From Imtechella halotolerans (GTDB lineage: Bacteria > Bacteroidota > Bacteroidia > Flavobacteriales > Flavobacteriaceae): 64,000 nucleotides of DNA. The notes beneath the pieces were generated by a model. It was not told the origin of the DNA, did not search any database, and was given only the letters and a program-made list of their open reading frames with translations. Of the stretch, positions 1 to 10,839 are shown one piece after another. Position 1 is the first letter of the stretch. Each line of letters begins with the position of its first letter. Where the stretch lies: NCBI RefSeq assembly GCF_028743515.2, contig NZ_CP117969.2:2017501-2081500 (forward strand). Reading direction: 5' to 3'. A program made the position numbers and the translations under genes.

Positions 1-1106
1 TCCTCAGGAAAAGGCAAGGTCCCGAAAGATGATTTAGGGGATAAATCTTGAGTAGCGCGTTGTTCTTCTTCCAGGGTATGTATTATTTTCTTTGCCTCAG
101 TGTTTACTATCTCATGCTGTTGCTCTGCATTAAACCCAGTTGCAATTACAGTGACAGCCACTGCATCCCCAAGAGTTTCATCTTCACCAACCCCCATAAT
201 AATATTGGCTCCGAATCCAGCTTCATTCTGGATGTGATCGTTAATTTCACCTATTTCATCTAAAGTAATCTCACTAGTACCCGAAACGATAAGCAGTAAT
301 ACGTTTTTGGCTCCAGTAATCTTATTATCATTCAATAAAGGAGAATCTAATGCATTCATAATAGCTACTTGAGCCCGATTTTCACCGTGCGCTGAAGCAG
401 ATCCCATAATTGCAGTACCACTATTAGATAATACAGTTTTAGCATCACGCAAGTCAATATTCTGGGTATAGTGGTGAGTAATTACTTCTGCTATACCACG
501 AGAAGCAGTAGACAACACCTCATCGGCCTTAGAGAAACCAGCTTTAAACCCTAAGTTACCGTATACTTCTCTTAATTTATTGTTATTGATAACAATAAGT
601 GAATCTACATGTCTACGTAAATTTTCAATACCTTTTTGTGCCTGTTCATTACGCATTTTCCCTTCAAACTGAAAAGGCATAGTAACAATCCCAACTGTTA
701 GCACATCCATATCCTTAGCCATTTTAGCAATGATAGGAGCCGCACCTGTACCTGTTCCACCCCCCATTCCAGCGGTAATAAAAACCATTTTGGTATTGGA
801 ATCAAGCATGTTTTTTATTTCTTCAAGACTTTCAATTGCCGACTGTTCACCAACCTCAGGATTAGCTCCTGCACCAAGTCCCTCAGTAAGTGAAACTCCT
901 AATTGAATTTTATTAGGCACTGGGCTATTTTGTAAGGCTTGTGCATCTGTATTACAAATAACAAAATCGACTCCCTTTATTCCTTGGCGAAACATGTGGT
1001 TAATAGCATTGCTACCACCGCCTCCTACGCCTATTACTTTGATGACATTGCTTTGATTTTTGGGCAAATCAAATGAAATGTTTCCGAAATCGGTTGTACT
1101 GCTCAT
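1..1106 (-). CDS. ftsZ: Cell division GTPase FtsZ (C-terminus cut by window edge)
   Basis: FtsZ is the tubulin-like GTPase that polymerises into the cytokinetic ring at mid-cell. The visible 368 residues begin with ATG at 1106. They hold the glycine-rich N-terminal nucleotide fold (GVGGGGSNA near residues 26-34), the tubulin signature GGGTGTG at 115-121, and the GTPase-activating loop with NIDLRDA near residue 225. The reading frame is still open at base 1, inside the variable linker after the conserved core, so the C-terminal tail that binds FtsA lies outside the window. It is the last visible gene of the dcw operon, 11 bp after ftsA. Identification is secure; only the end is missing. Confidence 0.97.
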   Translation of the reverse strand, partial: MSSTTDFGNISFDLPKNQSNVIKVIGVGGGGSNAINHMFRQGIKGVDFVICNTDAQALQNSPVPNKIQLGVSLTEGLGAGANPEVGEQSAIESLEEIKNMLDSNTKMVFITAGMGGGTGTGAAPIIAKMAKDMDVLTVGIVTMPFQFEGKMRNEQAQKGIENLRRHVDSLIVINNNKLREVYGNLGFKAGFSKADEVLSTASRGIAEVITHHYTQNIDLRDAKTVLSNSGTAIMGSASAHGENRAQVAIMNALDSPLLNDNKITGAKNVLLLIVSGTSEITLDEIGEINDHIQNEAGFGANIIMGVGEDETLGDAVAVTVIATGFNAEQQHEIVNTEAKKIIHTLEEEQRATQDLSPKSSFGTLPFPE

Positions 1107-1117
1107 AGTTACTGGTT

Positions 1118-2452
1118 TTATTCTGCGTTATCTAAAAATTCTTTAATCTTCTCGGTAAAACGTTCCATAAAGTTTTTCCTTGGTTCTTTGGTCGGTGCAG
1201 GTATTGGTTCGTTAGTTGCAGTTTCGGTTATAGGTTCATCTAAAGAAGCTTGGGGCTCTTCTTGAATTGTATTTGTAATCTGTATTCGTTTTTGATTTTT
1301 CAAAGCATTCATCACTAACCCAACAGCTGTAGCATATACAGGGCTAGCAATCTCAGGATCAGAATCACCAGCAAGATGTTCATTAGGGTATCCAATACGT
1401 GTATCCATACCAGTAATGTATTCAACCAACTGCTTTATGTGCTTGAGTTGACTTCCGCCTCCTGTAAGCACTATTCCAGCAATAAGCTTCTTTTTAGGAT
1501 CTTCATGACCGTAATTTTTAATCTCTACATAAACCTGCTCAACTATTTCAACCACTCGGGCATGAATAATTTTAGACAGATTTTTCAAGGTTATTTCTTT
1601 TGGTTCTCTACCTCTTAAACCTGGAATAGAGACAATCTCATTATCTTTATTTTCTCCAGGCCAGGCCGAACCAAACTTTATCTTTAACAACTCAGCTTGT
1701 TTTTCCAGAATGGAACAGCCTTCTTTAATATCATCAGTTATTACATTCCCTCCAAATGGAATTACCGCAGTATGACGGATTATCCCTTCTTTGAAAATTG
1801 CTAAATCGGTGGTTCCACCTCCAATGTCAATAAGAGCAACTCCCGCCTCCTTTTCTTCTTGACTTAAAACAGCATTTGCAGAGGCAAGTGGTTCCAAGGT
1901 AAGACCAGATAAATCTAAACCTGAGTTTTTAATACATCTACCCACATTCCTAATTGAAGATACCTGACCTACAACCACATGAAAATTAGCTTCAAGTCTT
2001 CCGCCGTACATTCCAACAGGCTCTTTGATTTCAGCTTGGCCATCTACCTTAAACTCTTGAGGTAATACATGAATAATTTCTTCTCCAGGGAGCATAACCA
2101 GTTTATACACTTGATTGCATAAACGATCAACATCTATATCTTCAATTACGGCTTCAGAGTTATCCCTAGTAATATAATCACTATGTTGCAAGCTTCGAAT
2201 GTGCTGGCCCGCTATACCCACTTCAACTCCTTCAATTTTTAAACCTGAAACACCTTCTGCTTCCTGGACAGCTTGCTGAATTGATTGAATTGTCTGAGTA
2301 ATATTGTTAACCACTCCACGGTGCACACCTAAACTTTTGGATTTACCAACACCCAAAATTTCCACTTTTCCATACTCGTTTTCAGCACCAATCATTGCAA
2401 CGATCTTGGTGGTACCTATATCTAATCCTACTGCGTAATTCTTGTGTTCCAT
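1118..2452 (-). CDS. ftsA: Cell division protein FtsA
   Basis: FtsA is the actin-like ATPase that anchors FtsZ polymers to the inner membrane. The 444-residue product shows the phosphate-1 motif GLDIGTTKIVAMIG (about 9-22), the second phosphate motif DIGGGTTDLA (about 209-218), and the adenosine-side VLTGGGSQL. After a low-complexity Pro/Glu/Thr linker it ends in an amphipathic segment, MERFTEKIKEFLDNAE, which fits the membrane-targeting helix of the family. Start ATG at 2452, three bases after the ftsQ stop. The order ftsQ-ftsA-ftsZ is the classical one. Confidence 0.97.
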   Translation of the reverse strand: MEHKNYAVGLDIGTTKIVAMIGAENEYGKVEILGVGKSKSLGVHRGVVNNITQTIQSIQQAVQEAEGVSGLKIEGVEVGIAGQHIRSLQHSDYITRDNSEAVIEDIDVDRLCNQVYKLVMLPGEEIIHVLPQEFKVDGQAEIKEPVGMYGGRLEANFHVVVGQVSSIRNVGRCIKNSGLDLSGLTLEPLASANAVLSQEEKEAGVALIDIGGGTTDLAIFKEGIIRHTAVIPFGGNVITDDIKEGCSILEKQAELLKIKFGSAWPGENKDNEIVSIPGLRGREPKEITLKNLSKIIHARVVEIVEQVYVEIKNYGHEDPKKKLIAGIVLTGGGSQLKHIKQLVEYITGMDTRIGYPNEHLAGDSDPEIASPVYATAVGLVMNALKNQKRIQITNTIQEEPQASLDEPITETATNEPIPAPTKEPRKNFMERFTEKIKEFLDNAE

Positions 2453-2455
2453 ACT

Positions 2456-3169
2456 TTATATTTTGGTGCACACTACCTGATTATTATACTTTAAATTCAC
2501 ATGCCGATATGCATTCAATGTTTCATCCTTAGCAGCCTTTTGATAAAAGGCTTTAAGATTTGAGAATTTTGGGGACAATTGAGTGGTATCTCCTAAGGCA
2601 ATCGTAAAATCGACATCTCTTAATCGCAAAGTAAATTCGTTACTTTTCACTTCGATTCCAATAACCATCTTAGAGAGAAACACATCTTCTTTAATAAACA
2701 TAGCTAAATGGTGAACAACTCCTCTATTCTCATCATTAACGATTCCGGTTACTAAAGGTACTCTAGCTGAAAACACAGGAGACAAAGGCATCTGTTCTCC
2801 ATTCCTATCGATATAGAAAGTACCAGCACCTCCAACTCGTGCGATCGGTTCTCGTTGCTTAATATTAGCAGTAAGTTCCCCATTGATAGCAAGATACACT
2901 TCAGCCTCCTCAATCATATCATTGGCGTTCAGAATATGCTCCAATCTATTCAAATCTACTTCATCTTTACGTATACCCGTAAGTGAATCTCCATTTTGTA
3001 TCAACAATTTATTAACCGATTCTTCTGTTATAAAAACATTATTAGTTCCTACATACGCTATATGTATCTCATTAACTTTACGAGCAGCGTGACGCCTTGC
3101 AGTAAAGCCATAGAGGAATACCACAAAGACTAACAATAGTACTAATTTAGCAATGCCCTTAATTGACAT
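2456..3169 (-). CDS. ftsQ: Cell division protein FtsQ/DivIB-like
   Basis: This is a bitopic inner-membrane protein of the FtsQBL divisome subcomplex. One N-terminal membrane helix (about residues 7-22, LVLLLVFVVFLYGF) precedes a POTRA-like periplasmic domain with the pattern TEESVNKLL...DLNRLEHIL...IEEAEVYL...REPIARV. I chose ATG at 3169, giving 237 aa and an 11-nt overlap with the murC stop; a TTG three codons upstream is the alternative. Sequence similarity to proteobacterial FtsQ is weak, so position between murC and ftsA carries part of the argument. Confidence 0.88.
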   Translation of the reverse strand: MSIKGIAKLVLLLVFVVFLYGFTARRHAARKVNEIHIAYVGTNNVFITEESVNKLLIQNGDSLTGIRKDEVDLNRLEHILNANDMIEEAEVYLAINGELTANIKQREPIARVGGAGTFYIDRNGEQMPLSPVFSARVPLVTGIVNDENRGVVHHLAMFIKEDVFLSKMVIGIEVKSNEFTLRLRDVDFTIALGDTTQLSPKFSNLKAFYQKAAKDETLNAYRHVNLKYNNQVVCTKI

Positions 3170-4514
3170 ATAATTCAAGTAACTGTTTAATTTTCATAAC
3201 CTCTTCTCCGATATCTCCTGCACCGATAGACACCACTACCTCAAAACGCTCACTAACAAGCTCCTCAAGAAGATCTTCTTTACGAACCAATTTTTTATCA
3301 GTAGCCTTAACAAGAGCTAATAATTCGTTAGAAGTAACCCCTGGTATAGGCAATTCTCTTGCAGGATAAATATCTAACAATATAACCTTATCAAATTGTG
3401 ATAAACTTTCGGCAAAAGCCTCCATAAAATCACGGGTTCTACTGAACAAATGAGGCTGGAAAATAGCTACAATACGTTTATTTGGATGCATTTCTGTTAC
3501 AGCCTGATACAATGCATTTATCTCTGTAGGGTGATGTGCGTAATCATCAATATATACTAAGTTTTCTGTACAAATATGATATGAAAACCTTCGTTTAACA
3601 CCCTTGAAACTACCTAATGCACGGGCGAGTCGACCGGTTGGGGTACCGGTCTGTTCCGCCATGGCAAAAGCCACTAGTGCGTTTAACAAGTTGTGCTGCC
3701 CTGGCTTGCTAAACTTAACTCCCGTAAGAGTGGTTGTTGGTGTCACCAAGTCAAATAAGTAGGTCCCGTTTTCTATTTTTATATTTTTTATACAATAATC
3801 CGAATTATCTTCTATTCCATAAGTCACTCCTTCTAATGGCAATCCTTTATGAACAAATAGTCTACCACCCACTTTGACACACTTGGCAAATGCCTCAAAA
3901 CTTCCTTTAAGCATCTCTTCATTACCGTAAATATCTAAATGATCAGCATCCATGGAGGTTATACATGCCACATCAGGAGAAAGATGCAAGAAGGAACGAT
4001 CAAATTCATCCGCCTCCACCACGGTCACTTCATTTCCCTTCAACACTAAATTCGAATCAAAATTTTCAGCAATTCCCCCTAAGAAAGCAGTAACCTCAAC
4101 GCCACTCTCAGCAAGTATATGTGCCAAAATACTTGATGTCGTAGTCTTTCCGTGAGTACCAGCCACAGCCAAACAATAGGTGCCACGAGTTATAATACCC
4201 AAAACTTCAGCTCGTTTTTTTACGATATACCCATTTGAAATAAAATATTCAAGTTCCTTATGATCTTTAGGCACTGCTGGTGTATAAACTACAAGTGTAC
4301 CTGAAGTATTGGAAAAATTGGCAGGTATAAGAATTTCGTCATCCTTAAAATGCACATCTATTCCAATAGACATCAATGAATCTGTAATTTCAGTAGGAGT
4401 TTTATCATACCCAGCCACTTCCTTGCCATTAGCTTTAAAATAACGAGCAAGGGCTGACATACCAATACCTCCAATCCCAATGAAATAAACTCTATGTATT
4501 TCGCTCAAATTCAT
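3159..4514 (-). CDS. murC: UDP-N-acetylmuramate--L-alanine ligase
   Basis: MurC is the cytoplasmic ATP-dependent ligase that adds L-Ala to UDP-MurNAc, the first step of stem-peptide assembly. The 451 residues have the N-terminal UDP-binding glycine motif ([11 protein letters not shown], about 13-23), the ATP loop GTHGKTTT at 119-126, the [10 protein letters not shown] magnesium/carbamate region, and the Mur C-terminal domain with DDYAHHPTE and FQPHLFSRT. Length is normal for the family. Its ATG overlaps the murG stop as ATGA, which suggests translational coupling. Confidence 0.97.
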   Translation of the reverse strand: MNLSEIHRVYFIGIGGIGMSALARYFKANGKEVAGYDKTPTEITDSLMSIGIDVHFKDDEILIPANFSNTSGTLVVYTPAVPKDHKELEYFISNGYIVKKRAEVLGIITRGTYCLAVAGTHGKTTTSSILAHILAESGVEVTAFLGGIAENFDSNLVLKGNEVTVVEADEFDRSFLHLSPDVACITSMDADHLDIYGNEEMLKGSFEAFAKCVKVGGRLFVHKGLPLEGVTYGIEDNSDYCIKNIKIENGTYLFDLVTPTTTLTGVKFSKPGQHNLLNALVAFAMAEQTGTPTGRLARALGSFKGVKRRFSYHICTENLVYIDDYAHHPTEINALYQAVTEMHPNKRIVAIFQPHLFSRTRDFMEAFAESLSQFDKVILLDIYPARELPIPGVTSNELLALVKATDKKLVRKEDLLEELVSERFEVVVSIGAGDIGEEVMKIKQLLELYVN

Positions 4515-5614
4515 ACCAACGATTGTCGTTTTAATAAAACCTCTATCTGGTCTACAATTTCTTTTGTTGCATCCGGTTTGGCAAGATGCTTTATATTTTT
4601 ACTAAGGGTTTCCTGTAGACTAATAGACGTAATCATTTCACCAAAAACCTCTTCAAACTTATCTTCTAATTCAGCCTCCTTCAGCATTAACCCCGCACCA
4701 TCCCTAACAATAGCTTGCGCATTTTTTGTTTGATGGTCCTCTGCAACATTAGGAGATGGGATAAACAACACAGGTTTCCCAACTATACACAATTCACTTA
4801 CTGAACTGGCACCAGCCCGTGAAATAATAACATCGGCCGCAGCATAAGCTAAATCCATTCTACTTATAAAAGGCAACACATGTACAGTATCATTACAATA
4901 ACCCGCATACGTATCTCGATAAATTTTCCCACATTGCCAAATTACTTGTATTCCTTCTTTGGCAAAATATGTAAGCTTATTTTCTATCAATTTATTAATT
5001 GAACGGGCACCCAAGCTCCCTCCCAAGACCAACAATGTTTTCTTATTGGAATTCAATTCAAAAAACACCTGTGCCTCATCCCTTTTTGCCGTTATACTTA
5101 ACAAATCTTGTCTTACAGGATTCCCAGTTTTTACAATTTTATTCGCTGGAAAATACCTGTCCAACCCATCATACGCTACACAAATCTTCGACGCTTTGTT
5201 AGCCAACCATTTATTCGTAATTCCAGGATATGAATTTTGTTCCTGCAATACACATGGAATTCCTTTTAACTCTGCCATTTTTAGCAGTGGTCCACTTGCA
5301 TATCCTCCCGTGCCAATTGCCACATCCGGACGAAATCGTTTTAATATATTTCGGGCTTTCCACAGACTAGCCAATACCTTAAAAGGAAACGCTAAATTTT
5401 TGAAAGACAAGCTCCGTTGTATTCCGGAAATCCACAATCCTTCAATGATATAACCCGCCTCAGGGACTTTCTCCATCTCCATTCGCCCTTTAGCCCCCAC
5501 AAACAAAATCTCTGACTCCGGATATCGATTCTTCAGCTCGTTTGCAATAGCTATGGCTGGGTATATATGACCGCCAGTTCCTCCTCCTGATATAATAAAA
5601 CGATAGTTATGCAT
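4511..5614 (-). CDS. murG: Lipid II synthase MurG
   Basis: MurG transfers GlcNAc from UDP-GlcNAc to lipid I on the inner face of the membrane, forming lipid II. The GT28 signature [13 protein letters not shown] starts at residue 8, and the UDP-GlcNAc site [14 protein letters not shown] lies in the C-terminal half. The frame is open upstream to a GTG at 5680, but ATG at 5614 puts the glycine loop at the usual distance from the N-terminus and leaves an 8-nt overlap with ftsW, in keeping with the other junctions of this operon. This gives 367 aa. Confidence 0.96.
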   Translation of the reverse strand: MHNYRFIISGGGTGGHIYPAIAIANELKNRYPESEILFVGAKGRMEMEKVPEAGYIIEGLWISGIQRSLSFKNLAFPFKVLASLWKARNILKRFRPDVAIGTGGYASGPLLKMAELKGIPCVLQEQNSYPGITNKWLANKASKICVAYDGLDRYFPANKIVKTGNPVRQDLLSITAKRDEAQVFFELNSNKKTLLVLGGSLGARSINKLIENKLTYFAKEGIQVIWQCGKIYRDTYAGYCNDTVHVLPFISRMDLAYAAADVIISRAGASSVSELCIVGKPVLFIPSPNVAEDHQTKNAQAIVRDGAGLMLKEAELEDKFEEVFGEMITSISLQETLSKNIKHLAKPDATKEIVDQIEVLLKRQSLV

Positions 5615-6791
5615 GTGCGATATCTGGACTTTCTTTATGATTGAATTCTTCTTGTTCTTTTTCTCGTTTTGCACTAACACTTAAAATAATCCCTATGGCA
5701 AGACATGTCATCCAAATGGAGGTACCTCCACTACTTATGAGTGGTAGTGTTTGTCCAGTAACGGGAAACAATTCAACTGCCACGGCCATATTAATAAGGG
5801 CTTGAAAAACGATCGGCAAACCTACGCCAATGACCATTAATTTTCCAAAAATTGTTTCAGCATTTTGCGCAACAATTACAATCCTGAATAACAGTAGCAT
5901 ATATAAAAATACTATCACAAAAGCCCCCATTAAACCATATTCTTCTACAATAATTGCATAAATAAAGTCAGAACTACTTTGTGGTAGAAAATTTTTCATC
6001 ACACTTTTCCCTGCACCCAAACCAACTACTCCTCCCGTAGCTATAGCTATCTTAGCTTTTTCAATTTGATAATCACCCTCCGTATCGCTTTTATCAGCGA
6101 AATTTTCAACTCGACTAATCCAAGTATCGACACGGTTTGGAAATAGACCTGGAAATGCTTTAGCTGTAAGCACAAACAAAGTAAGCATCACGACTCCTGC
6201 ACCAATAATCGCCATTAAATATTTAATGGGAAATCCTCCCATAAAACATAACAACATTACCATAAAAAACAAAATAGCGGTAGTTGACAAGTTAGCAGGA
6301 AGAATCATTGCCAGTATAAGAAAAACTGGTGTCCATAAAGGAAATATTGATTCCTTAAATTCAATTTTCTTTCCGAAAGTTTTCGACAAATAACCTGCCA
6401 CATAAACCATAAGTACTACCGAAGCCAGTGTAGAGGTTTGGAATGTCATACCTACTAAAGGGATTCGTATCCACCTACTAGCATTGGCACCTCCAATAGT
6501 ATTTCCTTGCAATAACGTGACTAACAATAGGCCTAAAACAAAAGGAATCATTACCCACGACAAACGCTTAAAGTAATGATAAGGAACTTTATGAATTCCC
6601 AGTATAATAAAGAAGCCCAAGGCTAGTAAAAAACAATGTTTAACCAAGTGTCCTAGAGTAGTGCCGTTACCAACAACATACACTAAATTGGTACTGGCAC
6701 TATACACAGGCAAAAAGGATATGATGGCCAGTAACGCAACTACTGCCCATATTGCTCGGTCTCCTTTAATATTTTTAAACAATTGTTGCAT
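5607..6791 (-). CDS. ftsW: SEDS peptidoglycan polymerase FtsW
   Basis: FtsW is a polytopic glycosyltransferase of the SEDS family that polymerises lipid II at the septum together with the class B PBP encoded upstream (ftsI). The 394 residues contain about ten hydrophobic segments, the extracytoplasmic region with [12 protein letters not shown], the loop [16 protein letters not shown], and the C-terminal [10 protein letters not shown] signature that defines the family. Location inside the dcw operon argues for FtsW rather than RodA. Confidence 0.95.
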   Translation of the reverse strand: MQQLFKNIKGDRAIWAVVALLAIISFLPVYSASTNLVYVVGNGTTLGHLVKHCFLLALGFFIILGIHKVPYHYFKRLSWVMIPFVLGLLLVTLLQGNTIGGANASRWIRIPLVGMTFQTSTLASVVLMVYVAGYLSKTFGKKIEFKESIFPLWTPVFLILAMILPANLSTTAILFFMVMLLCFMGGFPIKYLMAIIGAGVVMLTLFVLTAKAFPGLFPNRVDTWISRVENFADKSDTEGDYQIEKAKIAIATGGVVGLGAGKSVMKNFLPQSSSDFIYAIIVEEYGLMGAFVIVFLYMLLLFRIVIVAQNAETIFGKLMVIGVGLPIVFQALINMAVAVELFPVTGQTLPLISSGGTSIWMTCLAIGIILSVSAKREKEQEEFNHKESPDIAHA

Positions 6792-6801
6792 TTACTAATA
6801 A

Positions 6802-8136
6802 CTATAATTTTCGAACAGCTTCTTTAAATTGATTTCCTCTATCTTCGTAATTTTCAAACAAATCAAAGCTAGCACAAGCTGGAGACAATAAAACATTATC
6901 ACCCCTTTCTGCAATTTTATAAGCAATTGTTACCGCTTCATCCATACTGGTAGTTTCAACCATCAGATCTGCCACCTTCCCAAAAGTTTCTATTATTTTA
7001 CTATTATCAACGCCTAAACAAATGATGGCCTTTACTTTTTCACGAACCATAGCCATTAATGGTGTATAATCATTTCCTTTGTCTTGCCCTCCAACAATCC
7101 AAACTGTTGGAGCACTCATGCTGTCCAAAGCATAAAATGTTGAATTCACATTGGTAGCTTTTGAATCATTTATATATTGAACATTATTAATTTTCAACAC
7201 CTTTTCCAAACGGTGCTCAACACCCTGGAAGGTTTCCAAACTTTCACGGATAGTTGCTTTACGTATTTTAACTAATTGTGCTACAGTGGCTGCGGCCATG
7301 GCATTTTTCACATTATGTTTTCCTTCTAGTGCTATTGTATCTGTTGACATCGTAAATAGATTGTTTTCTGTCTTTATTATTATTTCATTATTCTTTAAGT
7401 AAGCTCCAGTTTCAAACTCCCTTTCTATTGAAAAAGGAATACATTGAGATTTCACAGGATGTCTTTTTAACCAGTCTGTTATGACAGGATCATCCGCATC
7501 ATAAATCAAAAAATCCTTCTCTGTTTGATTCATCGCAATGCGAAACTTGGATGCTATATATTTATCGAATTCATATTCATATCGATCTAAATGATCTGGT
7601 GTAATATTGGTAATCACAGCAATATGTGGTGCAAATGAACGAATACCGTCTAATTGAAAACTGCTTATCTCCAACACATAGTACTCCTTATCTTCTTGAG
7701 CCACCATCTGTGCAAAACTATCACCTATGTTTCCTGCCATGCCCACATTTAACCCTTCATTCTGAAATAGATTATGAGTAAGCATGGTAGTGGTAGTTTT
7801 TCCATTACTCCCTGTTATTCCGACAATTGTTGCATCGGTGTACCCTACCGCAAATTCAATCTCTGAAATAACTGGAATACCTATCCCTACAAGCTGCTTC
7901 ACTAATGCAATTTTATCCGGAATACCAGGACTTTTCATCACTAAGTCGGCATTGAGAATTTTTGATTCGCTATGTTGATTCTCTTCCCATTCTATGTCAT
8001 ATGCTGTAAGAACGTCTTTATATTTCTCTTTAAGAGGTCCTCTGTCGGACACAAACACATCAAAACCTTTTAATTTACCTAAAATAGCAGTCCCTACTCC
8101 GCTTTCTCCCCCACCTAATACAACTAACCTTGCCAT
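6802..8136 (-). CDS. murD: UDP-N-acetylmuramoylalanine--D-glutamate ligase
   Basis: MurD adds D-Glu to UDP-MurNAc-L-Ala in the cytoplasm. The 444-residue protein has the N-terminal Rossmann-like start LGGGESGVG (7-15), the ATP loop GITGSNGKTTTT (106-117), the HLDRYEYEFDKY region after the central beta-sheet, and the Mur ligase C-terminal domain with NDSKATNVNS and GGQDKGNDY. It sits 10 bp after mraY and ftsW begins 10 bp after it. Confidence 0.97.
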   Translation of the reverse strand: MARLVVLGGGESGVGTAILGKLKGFDVFVSDRGPLKEKYKDVLTAYDIEWEENQHSESKILNADLVMKSPGIPDKIALVKQLVGIGIPVISEIEFAVGYTDATIVGITGSNGKTTTTMLTHNLFQNEGLNVGMAGNIGDSFAQMVAQEDKEYYVLEISSFQLDGIRSFAPHIAVITNITPDHLDRYEYEFDKYIASKFRIAMNQTEKDFLIYDADDPVITDWLKRHPVKSQCIPFSIEREFETGAYLKNNEIIIKTENNLFTMSTDTIALEGKHNVKNAMAAATVAQLVKIRKATIRESLETFQGVEHRLEKVLKINNVQYINDSKATNVNSTFYALDSMSAPTVWIVGGQDKGNDYTPLMAMVREKVKAIICLGVDNSKIIETFGKVADLMVETTSMDEAVTIAYKIAERGDNVLLSPACASFDLFENYEDRGNQFKEAVRKL

Positions 8137-8140
8137 ACAA

Positions 8141-9379
8141 CTACCTAACCTTTAATGTTACAATAGTTATGATTGCCAGCAAAATACCTACAATCCAAAA
8201 ACGAGTAACTATCTTACTTTCATGATATCCCTTCTTCTGATAATGATGATGTAATGGTGACATTAGGAATATGCGCCTTCCTTCTCCGAATTTTTTCTTG
8301 GTATACTTAAAATAACTGACTTGCATAACCACTGAAAGATTTTCTGCCAAGAAAATACCACATAACACAGGGATCAACCATTCTTTACGAACGGCAATTG
8401 CAATTACCGCAATAATACCTCCTATAGTAAGACTTCCTGTATCGCCCATAAAAACCTGTGCAGGGTACGTATTGTACCACAGAAACCCAACTAGAGCACC
8501 CGCAAAGGCTGCTATATAAATAGTTATTTCTCCTACCCTGGGTATATACATGATATTCAAATAATTTGAGAAAATTATATTTCCAGACACCCATGCAAAT
8601 ATTCCAAGAGTAAGAACCATTATAGCAGATGAACCAGCAGCAAGACCATCAATTCCATCCGTAAGGTTAGCACCATTAGAAACCGCAGTAACAATGAGGA
8701 TTACAAAAGGTATAAAGACCAACCACGCATAATTTTTATAATCATCACCAATCCAAGAAACCAAATCAGCATAATCAAATTCATTATTCTTAACAAAAGG
8801 AATTGTAGTTTTTGTAGATTTTTCTTCAATTTTCATCAATCTCGCTTCAGGACCACTTGACAGAATTTCTTGTTGAACCTGAGGTGTTAATTGCTTTTCT
8901 CTTTTTATGGTTACTTCTGGATGAAAATATAAGGTCGCGCCCACTATAATTCCCAGACCTATTTGTCCTAAAACCTTAAAACGCCCCTTTAATCCTTGCT
9001 TATCTTTTTTAAATATTTTTATATAATCATCTACAAAACCAATTGTACCCATCCATAGAGTTGTTACAATTAATAAAATGATGTACACGTTATCCAACCT
9101 TGCAATAAACAATACCGGAATTAAAGTTGCTAAAATTATAATAACACCTCCCATTGTAGGAGTGCCAGCCTTTTCATTTTGCCCTATTAAACCGAGATCT
9201 CTAACAGTTTCTCCAACTTGTTGTTTACGCAAAAAGTTGATTATACGCTTCCCGTAAATTGTTGAAATCAACAAAGACAAGATACCAGCAACAGCAGCTC
9301 TAAATGATAAAAACTGAAAGAGGCCTGCTCCTGGCAGATCAAATTGATTGTCTAAGTAGTCAAATAGATAATATAACAT
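8141..9379 (-). CDS. mraY: Phospho-N-acetylmuramoyl-pentapeptide transferase
   Basis: MraY is the inner-membrane enzyme that moves phospho-MurNAc-pentapeptide from UDP to undecaprenyl phosphate, forming lipid I. Family motifs visible are GTPTMGG, the catalytic Asp pair in [27 protein letters not shown] and [10 protein letters not shown]. At 412 aa it is longer than the roughly 360 aa of E. coli MraY because of an insertion (about 155-215, including [17 protein letters not shown]) between membrane helices; I recall this extension from Bacteroidetes relatives. Its ATG overlaps the murE stop by one base (TAATG). Confidence 0.96.
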   Translation of the reverse strand: MLYYLFDYLDNQFDLPGAGLFQFLSFRAAVAGILSLLISTIYGKRIINFLRKQQVGETVRDLGLIGQNEKAGTPTMGGVIIILATLIPVLFIARLDNVYIILLIVTTLWMGTIGFVDDYIKIFKKDKQGLKGRFKVLGQIGLGIIVGATLYFHPEVTIKREKQLTPQVQQEILSSGPEARLMKIEEKSTKTTIPFVKNNEFDYADLVSWIGDDYKNYAWLVFIPFVILIVTAVSNGANLTDGIDGLAAGSSAIMVLTLGIFAWVSGNIIFSNYLNIMYIPRVGEITIYIAAFAGALVGFLWYNTYPAQVFMGDTGSLTIGGIIAVIAIAVRKEWLIPVLCGIFLAENLSVVMQVSYFKYTKKKFGEGRRIFLMSPLHHHYQKKGYHESKIVTRFWIVGILLAIITIVTLKVR

Positions 9380-10839
9380 TATTTATTAAGTTGGTTTAAT
9401 AGTTCCTTAGCTATAACAAAATCATTAAAATCAGTACGCACACCCTTTATTTCCTGATACGTTTCATGACCTTTTCCTGCTATCAAGATAATATCTCCAG
9501 GCTGTGCCAATTGACAGGCTGTTTTTATTGCTTGCTTTCTATCTACTATAGAAAGTAAACGATTCACAAGTTGCGGTTCCACGCCTACTTCCATATCATC
9601 AATAATTGCTTGAGGATCTTCACTCCTTGGATTGTCAGAAGTAAAAATCACCTTTGTACTTAAAGTTGCAGCGATATTAGCCATATCAGGACGCTTAGTC
9701 CTATCACGATCACCTCCACACCCAACCACCGTTATCAGGGATTCATTATTGGTACGAATGCTATTAATAGTTTCGAGAACATTCCTAAGAGCATCAGGAG
9801 TATGAGCATAATCAACAATTGTAGTCACTTTTCCATTCGAAATGAAATATTGAAAGCGTCCACTTACACTTTCTAATTCACTTATATGACGTAAAATCTC
9901 AAGTGTATCCAATTTCAACAAGCAAGCAGCAGCGTAAATTGCCAAAAGATTATAGGCATTAAAACTCCCGATCAATCGAGTCCAAACTTCCTGACCATCA
10001 ATTTTAAGTAACAGTCCATTGAACTGATTTTCTAAAATTTGGGCTTTAAAATCAGCATACGATTTTAAAGCATAAGTATATTTAGTAGCCTTTGTGTTTT
10101 GTAACATCACAAGGCCATTTTTATCATCTAAATTAACCAAAGCAAAAGCTGTTTTAGGTAAGTGATCAAAGAAGGACTTTTTCACATCTCTATACGCAGC
10201 AAATGAATGATGATAATCCAAATGATCGTGTGACAAATTTGTAAAAATACCTCCTTCAAAATGCAAACCCTCCGTGCGTTTTTGATCAATCCCATGGGAA
10301 CTTACCTCCATAAAGCAATACTCCACCCCAGCATCATTCATTAACTTTAAATAATAATTTATAGATAATGAATCAGGTGTAGTATGAGTTGCATTATACT
10401 CTGTATCAGCAACCATTATTTTAACTGTAGATAGCAAACCTACCTTATATCCAGCCTTGGAAAAAAGCTGGTATAACAAACTTGAAACCGTTGTTTTTCC
10501 ATTGGTCCCAGTAACTCCAACTAATTTTAAATTATGTGATGGATTTCCATAAAAATTAGTAGCAATCCTGGCTAATGCACTCATAGTGTCCTCAACCAAT
10601 ACATAGGTAACACCATTTACTATATTTTTTGGCATTGACTCACATACAATGGCAATTGCACCTTGACCTACAGCTTTATCTATATACTTATGCCCATCAG
10701 TTACGGTACCTCTTATAGCAACAAATACATCATTAAGAGCCACTTTTCGTGAATCAAAATGAATATCAATTACATCTACTTGAGTACTTCCACTCACAGC
10801 ATTAATAGTGACCTTATATAATAAATCCTTTAACTGCAT
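9379..10839 (-). CDS. murE: UDP-MurNAc-tripeptide synthetase MurE (meso-DAP type)
   Basis: MurE adds the third residue to the peptidoglycan stem peptide. The ATP loop [10 protein letters not shown] lies at about 108-117, followed by [12 protein letters not shown] (substrate contact), [10 protein letters not shown], and [10 protein letters not shown] in the C-terminal domain. The DNPR motif near residue 400 ([10 protein letters not shown]) is the established determinant for meso-diaminopimelate, so the wall is probably of the DAP type. It is 486 aa long and shares one base with the ftsI stop and with the mraY start. No murF is present in this cluster. Confidence 0.96.
   Translation of the reverse strand: MQLKDLLYKVTINAVSGSTQVDVIDIHFDSRKVALNDVFVAIRGTVTDGHKYIDKAVGQGAIAIVCESMPKNIVNGVTYVLVEDTMSALARIATNFYGNPSHNLKLVGVTGTNGKTTVSSLLYQLFSKAGYKVGLLSTVKIMVADTEYNATHTTPDSLSINYYLKLMNDAGVEYCFMEVSSHGIDQKRTEGLHFEGGIFTNLSHDHLDYHHSFAAYRDVKKSFFDHLPKTAFALVNLDDKNGLVMLQNTKATKYTYALKSYADFKAQILENQFNGLLLKIDGQEVWTRLIGSFNAYNLLAIYAAACLLKLDTLEILRHISELESVSGRFQYFISNGKVTTIVDYAHTPDALRNVLETINSIRTNNESLITVVGCGGDRDRTKRPDMANIAATLSTKVIFTSDNPRSEDPQAIIDDMEVGVEPQLVNRLLSIVDRKQAIKTACQLAQPGDIILIAGKGHETYQEIKGVRTDFNDFVIAKELLNQLNK

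Noticed and set aside
4959-5453. A 164-codon open frame on the plus strand inside murG
   Set aside because: It is fully antisense to a conserved gene, has no recognisable domain or promoter, and reflects the codon bias of the opposite strand.
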